Assembly (NCBI RefSeq): GCF_013778505.1
Contig: NZ_JAAOWU010000003.1
Coordinates: forward strand, 186,001 to 250,000
Length of the DNA: 64,000 bases
Source: Pseudomonas sivasensis
Lineage (GTDB): Bacteria; Pseudomonadota; Gammaproteobacteria; Pseudomonadales; Pseudomonadaceae
Direction of reading: 5' to 3'
Positions 53,792 to 62,203 of the stretch are shown piece after piece (position 1 is the first letter of the stretch; each line of letters begins with the position of its first letter). The position numbers and the translations under genes are program-made. Under the pieces are notes generated by a model. It ran no database searches, was not told where the DNA came from, and was given only the letters and a program-made list of their open reading frames with translations.

Positions 53792-54610
53792 ATGTCGTCA
53801 GTGGAAACCGTCGACCCCCAGGCAGGTGCGCAGCAGGAGCTGCCATTTGCGATGGTGTACGGCCAGGCCGTGCTGGAAATGCCCCTGGATCTGTACATTC
53901 CGCCGGACGCCCTGGAAGTCTTCCTTGACGCCTTCGAAGGCCCGCTGGATTTGTTGCTGTACCTGATCCGCAAGCAGAACATCAACATCCTCGACATCCC
54001 GGTGGCGGAAATCACCCGGCAGTACATGGGTTATGTCGAGTTGATGCAGTCGGTGCGCCTGGAGCTGGCAGCCGAGTATCTGGTGATGGCCGCCATGCTG
54101 GCCGAGATCAAATCGCGCATGCTGTTGCCGCGTTCGGAGACGGTGGAAGCCGAAGAGGACGACCCGCGCGCCGAACTGATCCGTCGCCTGCAAGAGTACG
54201 AACGCTTCAAGGCGGCCGCCGAAGGCATCGACGGTCTGAGCCGCGTGGGCCGCGACGTGGTGGTGCCCAAGCTGGATGCTCCCGAAGCTCGCGCACGCAA
54301 GCTGCTGCCGGATGTAAGCCTGGAAGAGTTGCTGATGTCCATGGCCGAGGTACTGCGCCGGGGCGATATGTTTGAACACCACCAGGTCAGCCGCGAGGCC
54401 CTGTCTACTCGCGAACGCATGAGCGATGTGCTGGAGCGCCTCAAGGGCGGCGGCTTTGTGCCGTTTGTCGAGCTGTTCACTAAAGAAGAAGGGCGACTGG
54501 GGGTGGTGGTGACCTTTATGGCGATCCTCGAATTGGTCAAGGAATCCTTGGTCGAGCTGGTCCAGAATGAGCCTTTTGCGGCTATCCACGTGCGGGCGCG
54601 AGCCGAATAA
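53792..54610 (+). CDS. scpA: Segregation and condensation protein A
   Basis: A 272-residue kleisin of the SMC-ScpAB complex. The N-terminal SMC-binding segment starts near residue 45 (LDAFEGPLDLLLYLIRKQNI) and the C-terminal winged helix ends the protein (VTFMAILELVKESLVELVQNE, quoted in part: FMAILELVKESL). About 40 extra residues precede the domain. It follows yciO with no gap and is followed by scpB. Confidence 0.95.
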   Translation: MSSVETVDPQAGAQQELPFAMVYGQAVLEMPLDLYIPPDALEVFLDAFEGPLDLLLYLIRKQNINILDIPVAEITRQYMGYVELMQSVRLELAAEYLVMAAMLAEIKSRMLLPRSETVEAEEDDPRAELIRRLQEYERFKAAAEGIDGLSRVGRDVVVPKLDAPEARARKLLPDVSLEELLMSMAEVLRRGDMFEHHQVSREALSTRERMSDVLERLKGGGFVPFVELFTKEEGRLGVVVTFMAILELVKESLVELVQNEPFAAIHVRARAE

Positions 54611-54622
54611 AGAGCTGAATCG

Positions 54623-55549
54623 ATGAATCTGACTGAACCCCGCGAACTGGCACCGTTGCTGGAAGCCTTTCTCCTGGCCTCGGGTAAACCGCAATCCCTG
54701 GAGCGCTTGTTCGAACTGTTTGAAGAGGCTGAGCGCCCTGAGCCGCCGGTGTTCAAGAAAGCGCTGGAGATCTTGCGCAAGTCCTGTGAAGGCCGCGCGT
54801 TTGAACTGCGCGAAGTGGCGTCGGGTTATCGTCTGCAAATTCGTGAGAAATTTTCCCCGTGGGTCGGCCGCCTATGGGAAGAACGCCCTCAGCGTTACTC
54901 ACGGGCGATGTTGGAGACCATGGCGCTGATCGCCTATCGCCAGCCGATTACTCGGGGTGAAATCGAAGATGTGCGGGGCGTGGCGGTCAACAGCCATATC
55001 GTCAAGACGTTGCTGGAACGCGAGTGGATCCGCATCGTCGGCTACCGCGACGTGCCGGGCAAACCGGCGATGTTCGCCACTACTAAGGTGTTCCTCGACC
55101 ACTTCAACCTGAAAAACCTCGACGACCTGCCGCCGCTGGCCGAATTGCGTGAGATGGAAGCCGAGCCGGTGCTGGACTTCGACGACGCCCCAGTGCCGCC
55201 AGGTTTGCAGGAACTTGCCGATGCCACGGCCGAGCCTGAAGAACCGAAAGACGAAACCAGTTTCCACACCCTTTTGCTGGAACTGGACGACATGGAGCAG
55301 GGGATCAAGACCGACTTCGATGATTTGCTGCGTGATGGTGCGGCTGAGCCTGAAGCCGAAGTGAACGTTGAAGTTGAGCCTGAAGTCGAAGCTGAACCTG
55401 AGGAAGATATCCTTGGCGTGGCTGAAGCCCGCGAGAAACTCCTGGCTGCCGTTGCCGCTCTCGAACCGCCGCCGCTGAGCGATGAAGAAGACGAAGCCCG
55501 TGCATTGGCCGAAGCTATTGAGGCGGAACGCCGCGAATTCGAAGACTGA
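54623..55549 (+). CDS. scpB: Segregation and condensation protein B
   Basis: A 308-residue protein. Two winged-helix domains (about 8-85 and 90-170; AMLETMALIAYRQPITRGEI, VNSHIVKTLLEREWIRIVG) make the ScpB core that binds ScpA in the chromosome condensin. An acidic, low-complexity tail of about 120 residues (EAEVNVEVEPEVEAEPEED) follows and is longer than in model ScpB proteins of about 200 residues. Confidence 0.94.
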   Translation: MNLTEPRELAPLLEAFLLASGKPQSLERLFELFEEAERPEPPVFKKALEILRKSCEGRAFELREVASGYRLQIREKFSPWVGRLWEERPQRYSRAMLETMALIAYRQPITRGEIEDVRGVAVNSHIVKTLLEREWIRIVGYRDVPGKPAMFATTKVFLDHFNLKNLDDLPPLAELREMEAEPVLDFDDAPVPPGLQELADATAEPEEPKDETSFHTLLLELDDMEQGIKTDFDDLLRDGAAEPEAEVNVEVEPEVEAEPEEDILGVAEAREKLLAAVAALEPPPLSDEEDEARALAEAIEAERREFED

Positions 55550-55576
55550 TGCGGTCAATGCGGGATGTGAGAAGAC

Positions 55577-55768
55577 ATGAGTTCACCCAAAGACCCTTGC
55601 ATCAGCGTCTGCAAATTCAGCGATGAGATCTGCGTCGGGTGCGGTCGCAGCAAACGCGAAATCCGTGCCTGGAAGAAACTCGACAAGACCGACAAGCGCA
55701 CTGTCCTGGCCGAAGCCGAACTGCGTTTGTTGGCCTTGGGCGCCACCGGTCGGCGGAAAAACAAATGA
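55577..55768 (+). CDS. DUF1289-family small zinc-finger-like protein
   Basis: A 63-residue protein with the family's Cys pattern (DPCISVCKFSDEICVGCGRS) in the first third, likely a metal site. Such proteins are widespread in proteobacteria and uncharacterised. It is 27 bases after scpB. Confidence 0.88.
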   Translation: MSSPKDPCISVCKFSDEICVGCGRSKREIRAWKKLDKTDKRTVLAEAELRLLALGATGRRKNK

Positions 55769-55912
55769 CTTGGCGCATATCGACTAGTCTCTGATGCGCA
55801 ACGCGCGCCTTACGCGTATGATTCGCGACCCTTTGCCGACCTATTCGGCCAAAGCCCCGCTTTCAACACTCTTCAGGCCACGCCTGAATCGACCCACCGG
55901 GAGGTGCTTAAG

Positions 55913-57124
55913 ATGAACGATAAAGACCAGAACGACAGCCAGGAAATCGGCCCTGCAGGCGAAAAGCTGCAAAAGGTGCTGGCGCGTATCGGCGTGGGCT
56001 CGCGCCGCGACGTCGAAGCCTGGATCACTCAGAAGCGCATCAAGGTCAACGGCGTCGAGGCTACCCTCGGTCAGCGCGTCGATCTGCACGATGCAATCAC
56101 CATTGATGGCAAAGTCATCAAGCGTGAAGAGGCCGCCGAATCGGTGCGCCGCGTGATCATGTACAACAAGCCCGACGGCGAGATCTGCACCCGTGACGAC
56201 CCGGAAGGCCGTCCGACCGTGTTCGACAAAATGCCTAAGCCTAAAGAAGGCCGCTGGATCAACATCGGTCGTCTGGACATCAACACCACCGGCTTGCTGA
56301 TGTTCACCACCGACGGTGAACTGGCCAACCGCCTGATGCACCCGTCCTACGAGATGGACCGTGAATACGCGGTACGTGTACGTGGCGAAGTCGATGACGA
56401 GATGATCGAGCGCTTGAAAGCTGGCGTCGTCCTCGAAGACGGCCCGGCCAAGTTCACCGACATCAAGCAGGCTCCAGGTGGTGAAGGTTTCAACCACTGG
56501 TACCACTGCGTGGTGATGGAAGGCCGTAACCGTGAAGTACGTCGCCTGTGGGAATCCCAGGGCCTGGTGGTCAGCCGCCTGAAGCGCGTGCGTTTTGGTC
56601 CGGTGTTCCTGAACTCCGACCTGCCGATGGGCCGCTGGCGCGAAATGAGCCAGTACGAAGTCGACATCCTCAGCGCCGAAGTGGGCCTGACGCCGGTTGC
56701 CATGCCGCAGATGAACGCCAAGAGCAAAGACAAGCTTGAGCGCATGCAGCGTAAATCGTCGCGTCCTGTGGCACGTGCCGAGCGCGTGGCGCGCACTGTG
56801 CGCCCGGCGCTGGATGCTCCGGCGACCGGCGGGCGTATCTCCCGTCAGCCGCATATTGAAGGTGAGCGTCGTCCAACGGCCCCATCGCGTCAGGAAGGCG
56901 AGCGCGCACCGCGTGCACCGCGTCCTGCGCCGGCCGGTGGTCGCAGCAACCGTGGCGAAACGGATCGCCCGGCCGACAACGCCAGCACCAAGCGCCCAGC
57001 CAAGCCGGCGGCGAACAAGCGTCCCGGCCCGAAACTGGTCGCGGACGAGCCGTCGGGCAAGCGCCGTGGCGCTCCAGCGGGTTCGGGTCAGCGTCCGGGG
57101 TTTGGTCGCAAGAAGCCGCAGTGA
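55913..57124 (+). CDS. rluB: 23S rRNA pseudouridine(2605) synthase RluB
   Basis: A 403-residue RsuA-family enzyme. The N-terminal S4 RNA-binding domain (LQKVLARIGVGSRRDVEAWI) is followed by the catalytic domain with the Asp in GRLDINTTGLLMFTTDGE. A basic, Arg/Pro/Ala-rich tail of about 150 residues extends beyond it, as in many pseudomonad RluB proteins. The ATG at 55913 follows a GGGAGGT site; a TTG nine bases upstream is less likely. Confidence 0.93.
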   Translation: MNDKDQNDSQEIGPAGEKLQKVLARIGVGSRRDVEAWITQKRIKVNGVEATLGQRVDLHDAITIDGKVIKREEAAESVRRVIMYNKPDGEICTRDDPEGRPTVFDKMPKPKEGRWINIGRLDINTTGLLMFTTDGELANRLMHPSYEMDREYAVRVRGEVDDEMIERLKAGVVLEDGPAKFTDIKQAPGGEGFNHWYHCVVMEGRNREVRRLWESQGLVVSRLKRVRFGPVFLNSDLPMGRWREMSQYEVDILSAEVGLTPVAMPQMNAKSKDKLERMQRKSSRPVARAERVARTVRPALDAPATGGRISRQPHIEGERRPTAPSRQEGERAPRAPRPAPAGGRSNRGETDRPADNASTKRPAKPAANKRPGPKLVADEPSGKRRGAPAGSGQRPGFGRKKPQ

Positions 57125-57141
57125 TGCAATAAGCGCTGCAT

Positions 57142-57178
57142 AAAAAAACGCCAACTGTTGAAGTTGGCGTTTTTTTTT
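57142..57178. terminator. Strong terminator after rluB
   Basis: AAAAAAACGCCAACT and AGTTGGCGTTTTTTTTT form a stem flanked by A and T tracts, 18 bases after the rluB stop. Confidence 0.92.
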
Positions 57179-57324
57179 GCGGCGGGATTTGCGCCTGGAG
57201 CGTTTCACCGGATCGTTATTCGTCGAGTGATGGTGTGCGGTGTGGGCTAAACAGTTACCACCGGCGTTCACCACCGCGGCACTAGATTGAGCCCTGCACT
57301 CACTTATGCCACGAGGCGACGACC

Positions 57325-58254
57325 ATGGATATCCGCATCAATCACCGCTACATGACCCGTGAACAGAAAGCCCTTTTTATCCAGGCCATCCTGCTGCTGA
57401 AAAACGACGTCCAAAGTGTCCTGCGTCCCGGACAGCAAATGCGCTATGACGATTACGTACAGGTTCACAGCAACGCCTTCGACGGCCCGGAGGCTTTCAC
57501 GCCGATGCCGCACCGCTCGCCGCTGTTTTTCCCTTGGCACCGCGTATTCCTGCGTCAATTCGAGCGGGATCTGCAAAGCGCGGTTAACGATACCAGCGTC
57601 ACCCTGCCATTCTGGGACTGGTCGATGGAGGGCTCAAGCAATCCATTCACGCCTGGCTTTTTGGGCGGCGATGGCGACAGTGCTCAAGCCCAGCGTGTAA
57701 CGTCGGGCCCATTCGCTTATCAGGACGGGCGCTTTGAAATTCGCCAAGGGGTTCCGGAGGGGGATAAGGGCTTGCGCCGCGAACTGGGCGCAGGGCCCGG
57801 CGCGCATCTGCCGAACTCCGAACAAGTGCTGGATGCGCTGGCCAAGACGCCGTATGCCCCGGGGCCGGACAGTTGGGGCAATTTCTGTGAAGGCGTGCTG
57901 CATGACCCTGTGCATCGCTGGGTGGGCGGTAACATGTCGATGCCGTCCTCACCCAACGATCCGGTGTTTTTCCTGCACCACTGTTACCTTGACCTGTTGT
58001 GGGAGCGCTGGAAGCGTCAGCATCCCACCTCTTTGCCCTATTATCCGGTATCGGATATGCCTGGGCTGGACCGTCAGGCCACACTGGTCTTCCATGCTCC
58101 GAACAATCCCGCTCCTTGGCCGGAGACCTGGACTGTTGACAGCGTGATCACGACTGAGAGTCTGGATTACACCTACGGTGTGTTCACCTCAGTACCCGCA
58201 TCCCTCGGCTCGCCGACGCTGACGACATGCGAGATGGGCTCGCAGAACGTGTGA
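57325..58254 (+). CDS. Tyrosinase-family copper oxidase
   Basis: A 309-residue type 3 dicopper protein. CuA ligands lie in VQVHSN, MPHRSPLFFPWHRVFLRQFE, and CuB ligands in LHDPVHRWVGG and NDPVFFLHHCYLDLLW. Such enzymes hydroxylate monophenols and oxidise diphenols to quinones, for example toward melanin. No signal peptide is seen and no caddie protein gene is adjacent, so whether it is cytoplasmic or exported through a partner is unclear. It is a single gene between two terminator-like elements. Confidence 0.9.
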   Translation: MDIRINHRYMTREQKALFIQAILLLKNDVQSVLRPGQQMRYDDYVQVHSNAFDGPEAFTPMPHRSPLFFPWHRVFLRQFERDLQSAVNDTSVTLPFWDWSMEGSSNPFTPGFLGGDGDSAQAQRVTSGPFAYQDGRFEIRQGVPEGDKGLRRELGAGPGAHLPNSEQVLDALAKTPYAPGPDSWGNFCEGVLHDPVHRWVGGNMSMPSSPNDPVFFLHHCYLDLLWERWKRQHPTSLPYYPVSDMPGLDRQATLVFHAPNNPAPWPETWTVDSVITTESLDYTYGVFTSVPASLGSPTLTTCEMGSQNV

Positions 58255-58290
58255 CTCTCCTCTGACACACCTGATCGATCAAGAAAACAG

Positions 58291-58366
58291 CAGCAGGCTT
58301 GCTCGCGCAGGCGGTGTGTCAGGCGCTTTACACAGGCGTTGTCATACGGCCTCGCGAGCAAACCCA
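58291..58366. repeat. REP-like palindrome between convergent genes
   Basis: GCAGGCTTGCTCGCGCAGGC and GGCCTCGCGAGCAAACCCA face each other between the tyrosinase gene and the M29-like gene. It resembles the GGCGAGC-type REP family seen at 46459-46590. Confidence 0.6.
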
Positions 58367-58380
58367 TACTGGGATTATCG

Positions 58381-59340
58381 TTAGAACGCAAAGGTGCCAT
58401 CGAACACGGGCTTGTCATCCAGTGCCAGCACCCCACTGGCGAAGATCAGGTCCAAGTGGTGGCTGCCTTTCTGCCCTCCACCCAGACCCAAGTGCAGCCC
58501 ACAGTGGCGCTCCTCGAACCCGGCATTGCGCGCATACAAGTCTTTCACCCCTTCATTGGTTCCAATTCCCAATTCCTCCACCCGACGATTGGACGGGTTG
58601 GCGTTCAAGTATTTGTTGAAGTCATCCACCAGCCCGGGCACATCGCTGGCCACGCTGCAGACGGTCGAGTTCTCAATCCACAGCTCCAGCGGTGATTGCA
58701 GCACGCCGTATTTGCGCGCGAACGGGATGGTGCTGAGAAAGGTGCCGACAAACCGTACCTGCCCGTTGATGGCCTCGCTGTGAGTGGCGATCTCACCGGG
58801 GGCAAGGTCGTGGTTGCCCACGCCGTTGATATTGGTCCACTTCTTGATGCTGCTCAGCGGCGCCTCAAGGCGTGAGCCGTGCTTATCGGTAAAGCTCAGC
58901 ACAGTGGCCTGGCCCATGCGCCGGATCAGCGTGGCGTTGAGGTCGGCAATGCGTTGCGGTTCGACGCTGAAGGTGTCGTAGAAGTAGTCACCGTAATCCT
59001 TGAACAGCAAGGACTTCTTCCAGTGTTCAGCCATCACACCCTGCAGGGCACGGATAAAGTCAGGGCCTTCCGCGCGAGGGTTGGGCAGGGTCGAGGAATC
59101 GTACAGAAACAGATACAGGTCACAGCCTTCAATAGCCTCGGCCAGGGTGTCGCTGGCGGTCAGGTCCAGGCGCTGCACCTGGAAGTTGAAGCGTGCGGCG
59201 TTGCTGTGGTTGATGGCTTGGGCGATGGCATCGTAGCGCTCGGTATGGCCCAGCAGTACGTTTGGGCAGTTCAGGCCGCTGAGGGCCGGGTGGTGGGCGA
59301 GGTAGTAGAGAAAGTGTTCAACGGCGCGGGCCTTGTCCAT
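58381..59340 (-). CDS. M29-like metalloenzyme (aminopeptidase T family)
   Basis: A 319-residue protein resembling M29 metallopeptidases and their relatives. The C-terminal domain shows VEELGIGTNEGVKD, FEERHCGLHLGLGGG and SHHLDLIFASG, with Glu, His and Asp residues placed like the metal ligands of the family. The N-terminal domain is smaller and divergent. M29 includes aminopeptidases and the dihydroxypyridine dioxygenase NicX, so peptidase activity is not assured. The ATG at 59340 was chosen by fit. It is about 80 bases downstream of a 45-codon ORF on the same strand and may act on its product. Confidence 0.7.
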   Translation of the reverse strand: MDKARAVEHFLYYLAHHPALSGLNCPNVLLGHTERYDAIAQAINHSNAARFNFQVQRLDLTASDTLAEAIEGCDLYLFLYDSSTLPNPRAEGPDFIRALQGVMAEHWKKSLLFKDYGDYFYDTFSVEPQRIADLNATLIRRMGQATVLSFTDKHGSRLEAPLSSIKKWTNINGVGNHDLAPGEIATHSEAINGQVRFVGTFLSTIPFARKYGVLQSPLELWIENSTVCSVASDVPGLVDDFNKYLNANPSNRRVEELGIGTNEGVKDLYARNAGFEERHCGLHLGLGGGQKGSHHLDLIFASGVLALDDKPVFDGTFAF

Positions 59341-59417
59341 GACGTGTGTCCTTGTGTGCCTTGGGTAAGGGGGCAGGGGGCAGGCGCCGTGCACAGCACC
59401 TGCCGGATGCCTGCCGG

Positions 59418-59555
59418 TTAGAAAGGCCACATCGCGGTGCCAAATGGCACTACGGCATCAGCTTGCATCATTTCTACGGCGGCCTCATGGGTCGGCGCTT
59501 CAAACCAGTCGTCGAGTTGCAGTTCGGTTTCCAGGTCGTTTTCCAGTGCTTGCAT
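59418..59555 (-). CDS. 45-residue peptide, candidate RiPP precursor
   Basis: A small ORF starting with ATG at 59555 behind AGGAG seven bases away, ending TAA at 59420-59418. The translation begins MQALENDLETELQLDDWF, continues with an acidic leader-like part (10 Asp/Glu in the first 28 residues) and ends in a hydrophobic, almost uncharged VVPFGTAMWPF. Acidic leader plus short Pro/Gly/Trp/Phe core is the usual shape of ribosomally made, modified peptides. It probably shares a transcript with the M29-like gene. No classical modification enzyme is adjacent, so the assignment is tentative; a small structural or regulatory protein is the alternative. Confidence 0.55.
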   Translation of the reverse strand: MQALENDLETELQLDDWFEAPTHEAAVEMMQADAVVPFGTAMWPF

Positions 59556-60068
59556 GGTGTATCTCCTAGAGGACGGTGTTTGAGAACGGCCTGCCAACGG
59601 GTGTCGCTGGCAAGTGGAATGAACCTAGGAGACCCTGTTGTTTAATGCAAAATATTTATTGATACGGTTTCATTTGGATTTTTTCTTCTGTTTTTTTAGC
59701 GGGCGTTTTTTCTGAGGAAATACAGTGAGCTGCCAGCGCTTTTTGCGCGGAAATTTCTTACCGCCAATTTTTCCAAAGATGACAGCTGTAACGCAGTGTT
59801 TCCGCTATGTAACGATTAGTTTACGAGTAAGTCTCGGCGTTGTTGGCCAACTCAAGGCTGTAAGGAATCCCTGACAGATCGTCGCACGCACCGTTCGGGG
59901 GCGGGCGTAAGCTGTCGAGCGGTGTACAATGCGCCGCGTTTTACTGTGACCCCCTTTGCGTAACCCGCAAAAGGCCAAGACCTCGGGGTTTGCCGACCCT
60001 GATCATTCCGCCTGGCCACGAGCCTGGCGGGTTCGATTTCGTCACAGATAAAAACAAACAGGTGACGC
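59556..60068. other. Intergenic region with structured aroP leader
   Basis: About 510 bases. The left part is AT-rich and should hold the minus-strand promoter of the 45-codon ORF. TACAAT at 59925-59930 may be the -10 box of the plus-strand aroP transcript, with no good -35. The leader from about 59945 to 60051 is bounded by CTGTGAC and GTCACAG, which can pair, and encloses a stem CCGCC-TGGC...GCCT-GGCGG. Confidence 0.45.
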
Positions 60069-60131
60069 ATGACCGTTAGAAAGACGCTGTACTCCTGGTG
60101 CCTTCGCTGGGGTTTGAGCGGCGCTGCTTGA
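60069..60131 (+). CDS. 20-residue leader-type ORF upstream of aroP
   Basis: ATG at 60069 behind AGGTGA, reading MTVRKTLYSWCLRWGLSGAA and ending TGA at 60131, 60 bases before the permease start. It holds one Tyr and two Trp in ten residues, suggestive next to an aromatic amino acid permease. Its translation, and any attenuation, are inferred. Confidence 0.5.
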   Translation: MTVRKTLYSWCLRWGLSGAA

Positions 60132-60191
60132 GGCGGAATTCAAGTCAGCCACGTGCATTCACATCATCAAACCTTGCGTGAGACCCTTTTC

Positions 60192-61610
60192 ATGAGTGGA
60201 CCCAATTCCTCTTCAGGCGAGCTGAAACGCGGCCTGAAAAATCGGCACATCCAGTTGATCGCCCTCGGTGGCGCCATCGGCACCGGCTTGTTCCTCGGCT
60301 CGGCCGGGGTGCTCAAGTCCGCCGGTCCGTCGATGATCCTGGGCTATGCCATTTGCGGCTTCATCGCCTTCATGATCATGCGCCAACTCGGCGAAATGAT
60401 CGTCGAAGAGCCGGTCGCCGGTTCCTTCAGCCACTTTGCCCACAAGTACTGGGGCGGTTTCGCCGGCTTCCTGTCGGGTTGGAACTGCTGGATTTTGTAC
60501 ATCCTGGTGGGCATGTCCGAGCTGACCGCCGTCGGAAAATACGTGCACTACTGGTGGCCGGAGATCCCGACGTGGGTCTCGGCAGCGGCGTTCTTCGTGT
60601 TGATCAACCTGATCAACCTGGCCAACGTCAAAGTCTTCGGTGAAGCCGAGTTCTGGTTCGCCATCATCAAGGTAGTGGCGATCGTCGGCATGATCGCCTT
60701 GGGCAGCTATCTGCTGGTCAGCGGCAGCGGCGGCCCGCAAGCCTCGGTGAGCAACCTGTGGGAACACGGCGGGTTCTTCCCCCATGGCGTGGGTGGCTTG
60801 GTGATGGCCATGGCGATCATCATGTTCTCCTTTGGCGGCCTGGAAATGCTCGGCTTCACCGCCGCCGAAGCCGATCAGCCACGCACTGTGATCCCCAAGG
60901 CGATCAATCAGGTGATCTACCGCATCCTGATTTTCTACATCGGCGCCTTGGTGGTGCTGTTGTCGCTGACGCCATGGGACAGCCTGCTGGCGACCCTTAA
61001 TGCGTCCGGCGATGCCTACAGCGGCAGCCCGTTCGTGCAGGTGTTCTCGATGTTGGGCAGCAACACCGCCGCGCACATCCTCAACTTCGTGGTCTTGACC
61101 GCAGCGTTGTCGGTGTACAACAGCGGCACCTACTGCAACAGCCGCATGCTACTGGGCATGGCCGAGCAGGGCGATGCGCCCAAGGCCCTGGCCAAGATCG
61201 ACAAACGCGGTGTACCGGTGCGATCCATCCTCGCCTCGGCGGCCGTGACCCTGGTGGCCGTGCTGATGAATTACTTCATCCCGCAACATGCCCTGGAACT
61301 GCTGATGTCCCTGGTTGTGGCCACGCTGGTAATCAACTGGGCGATGATCAGCTTCTCCCACTTCAAGTTCCGCCAGCACATGAACCGCACCGGCCAAGTG
61401 CCGCTGTTCAAGGCGCTGTGGTACCCGTATGGCAACTATGTGTGTCTGGCGTTCGTGGTGTTTATCCTGGTCATCATGCTGATGATTCCGGGGATTCAGG
61501 TGTCTGTGTATGCGATCCCGGTGTGGGTGGCGTTTATGGCGGTGTGTTACTGGATCAAGAACAAGCGCAGTGCCGAAGCGGCGCTGACTGCGGCAAGTGC
61601 GCTGAAGTAA
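60192..61610 (+). CDS. aroP: AroP-like aromatic amino acid permease
   Basis: A 472-residue APC-family transporter with about 12 helices, very like AroP/PheP: LKRGLKNRHIQLIALGGAIG, MRQLGEMIVEEPVAGSFSHF, SNLWEHGGFFPHGVGGLVMA. It would import Phe, Tyr and Trp with protons. ATG at 60192 follows a leader containing a short ORF. Other members of the family (GabP, ProY) are possible, so substrate is moderately certain. Confidence 0.85.
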   Translation: MSGPNSSSGELKRGLKNRHIQLIALGGAIGTGLFLGSAGVLKSAGPSMILGYAICGFIAFMIMRQLGEMIVEEPVAGSFSHFAHKYWGGFAGFLSGWNCWILYILVGMSELTAVGKYVHYWWPEIPTWVSAAAFFVLINLINLANVKVFGEAEFWFAIIKVVAIVGMIALGSYLLVSGSGGPQASVSNLWEHGGFFPHGVGGLVMAMAIIMFSFGGLEMLGFTAAEADQPRTVIPKAINQVIYRILIFYIGALVVLLSLTPWDSLLATLNASGDAYSGSPFVQVFSMLGSNTAAHILNFVVLTAALSVYNSGTYCNSRMLLGMAEQGDAPKALAKIDKRGVPVRSILASAAVTLVAVLMNYFIPQHALELLMSLVVATLVINWAMISFSHFKFRQHMNRTGQVPLFKALWYPYGNYVCLAFVVFILVIMLMIPGIQVSVYAIPVWVAFMAVCYWIKNKRSAEAALTAASALK

Positions 61611-61630
61611 GCCCGCTCGCATAAACAGGA

Positions 61631-61655
61631 AACCCGGCGCTTTGCCGGGTTTTTT
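61631..61655 (+). terminator. Terminator after aroP
   Basis: AACCCGGCGC and its partner GCCGGGTT form a stem-loop followed by TTTTTT, 20 bases after the permease stop. Confidence 0.88.
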
Positions 61656-61789
61656 GTTGGCGGGGCGGTGATTTGAGCGGATTTCGTCTCAATGATGCCA
61701 AACTGTTCAACGGCGCCGTGATTTCCAAAGCCCAGGCGTCGATGTTGTTGTCCGAGTAGGGCTTGTCCGTTTCGTAAGGTTTTTGATTG

Positions 61790-62203
61790 ATGCTGGTTAT
61801 TTCCAACAACGTGCACCTGCCCGACGCCGAGATCGAGCTGACCGCCATCCGTGCCCAGGGCGCGGGTGGGCAGAACGTCAACAAGGTGTCGAGCGCGGTG
61901 CACCTGCGTTTTGACATTCTGGGGTCGTCGTTACCGGAGTTCTACAAGGAGCGGTTGCTGGCGCTGCGCGACAGCCGGATCACCAGCGAAGGGGTGCTGA
62001 TACTCAAGGCCCAGCAATATCGCACGCAGGAACAGAACCGTGCCGATGCGTTGGAACGTCTGGTGGAGTTGATCCTCAGCGCCACCAAGGTGGAGAAAAA
62101 GCGCCGGCCGACCAAGCCTACCCTGGGTTCGAAGAAGCGGCGCCTGGAATCCAAGACCAAGCGCGGCAGCATCAAGGCGGGGCGTGGCAAGGTCGACTTT
62201 TAG
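61790..62203 (+). CDS. arfB: Alternative ribosome-rescue factor/peptidyl-tRNA hydrolase ArfB
   Basis: A 137-residue release-factor-like protein. The catalytic GGQ lies in [20 protein letters not shown], and the basic C-terminal tail ([20 protein letters not shown]) enters the mRNA channel of stalled ribosomes. The ATG at 61790 gives the expected N terminus. The stop overlaps that of the convergent MFS gene by three bases (TTAG). Confidence 0.95.
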   Translation: MLVISNNVHLPDAEIELTAIRAQGAGGQNVNKVSSAVHLRFDILGSSLPEFYKERLLALRDSRITSEGVLILKAQQYRTQEQNRADALERLVELILSATKVEKKRRPTKPTLGSKKRRLESKTKRGSIKAGRGKVDF

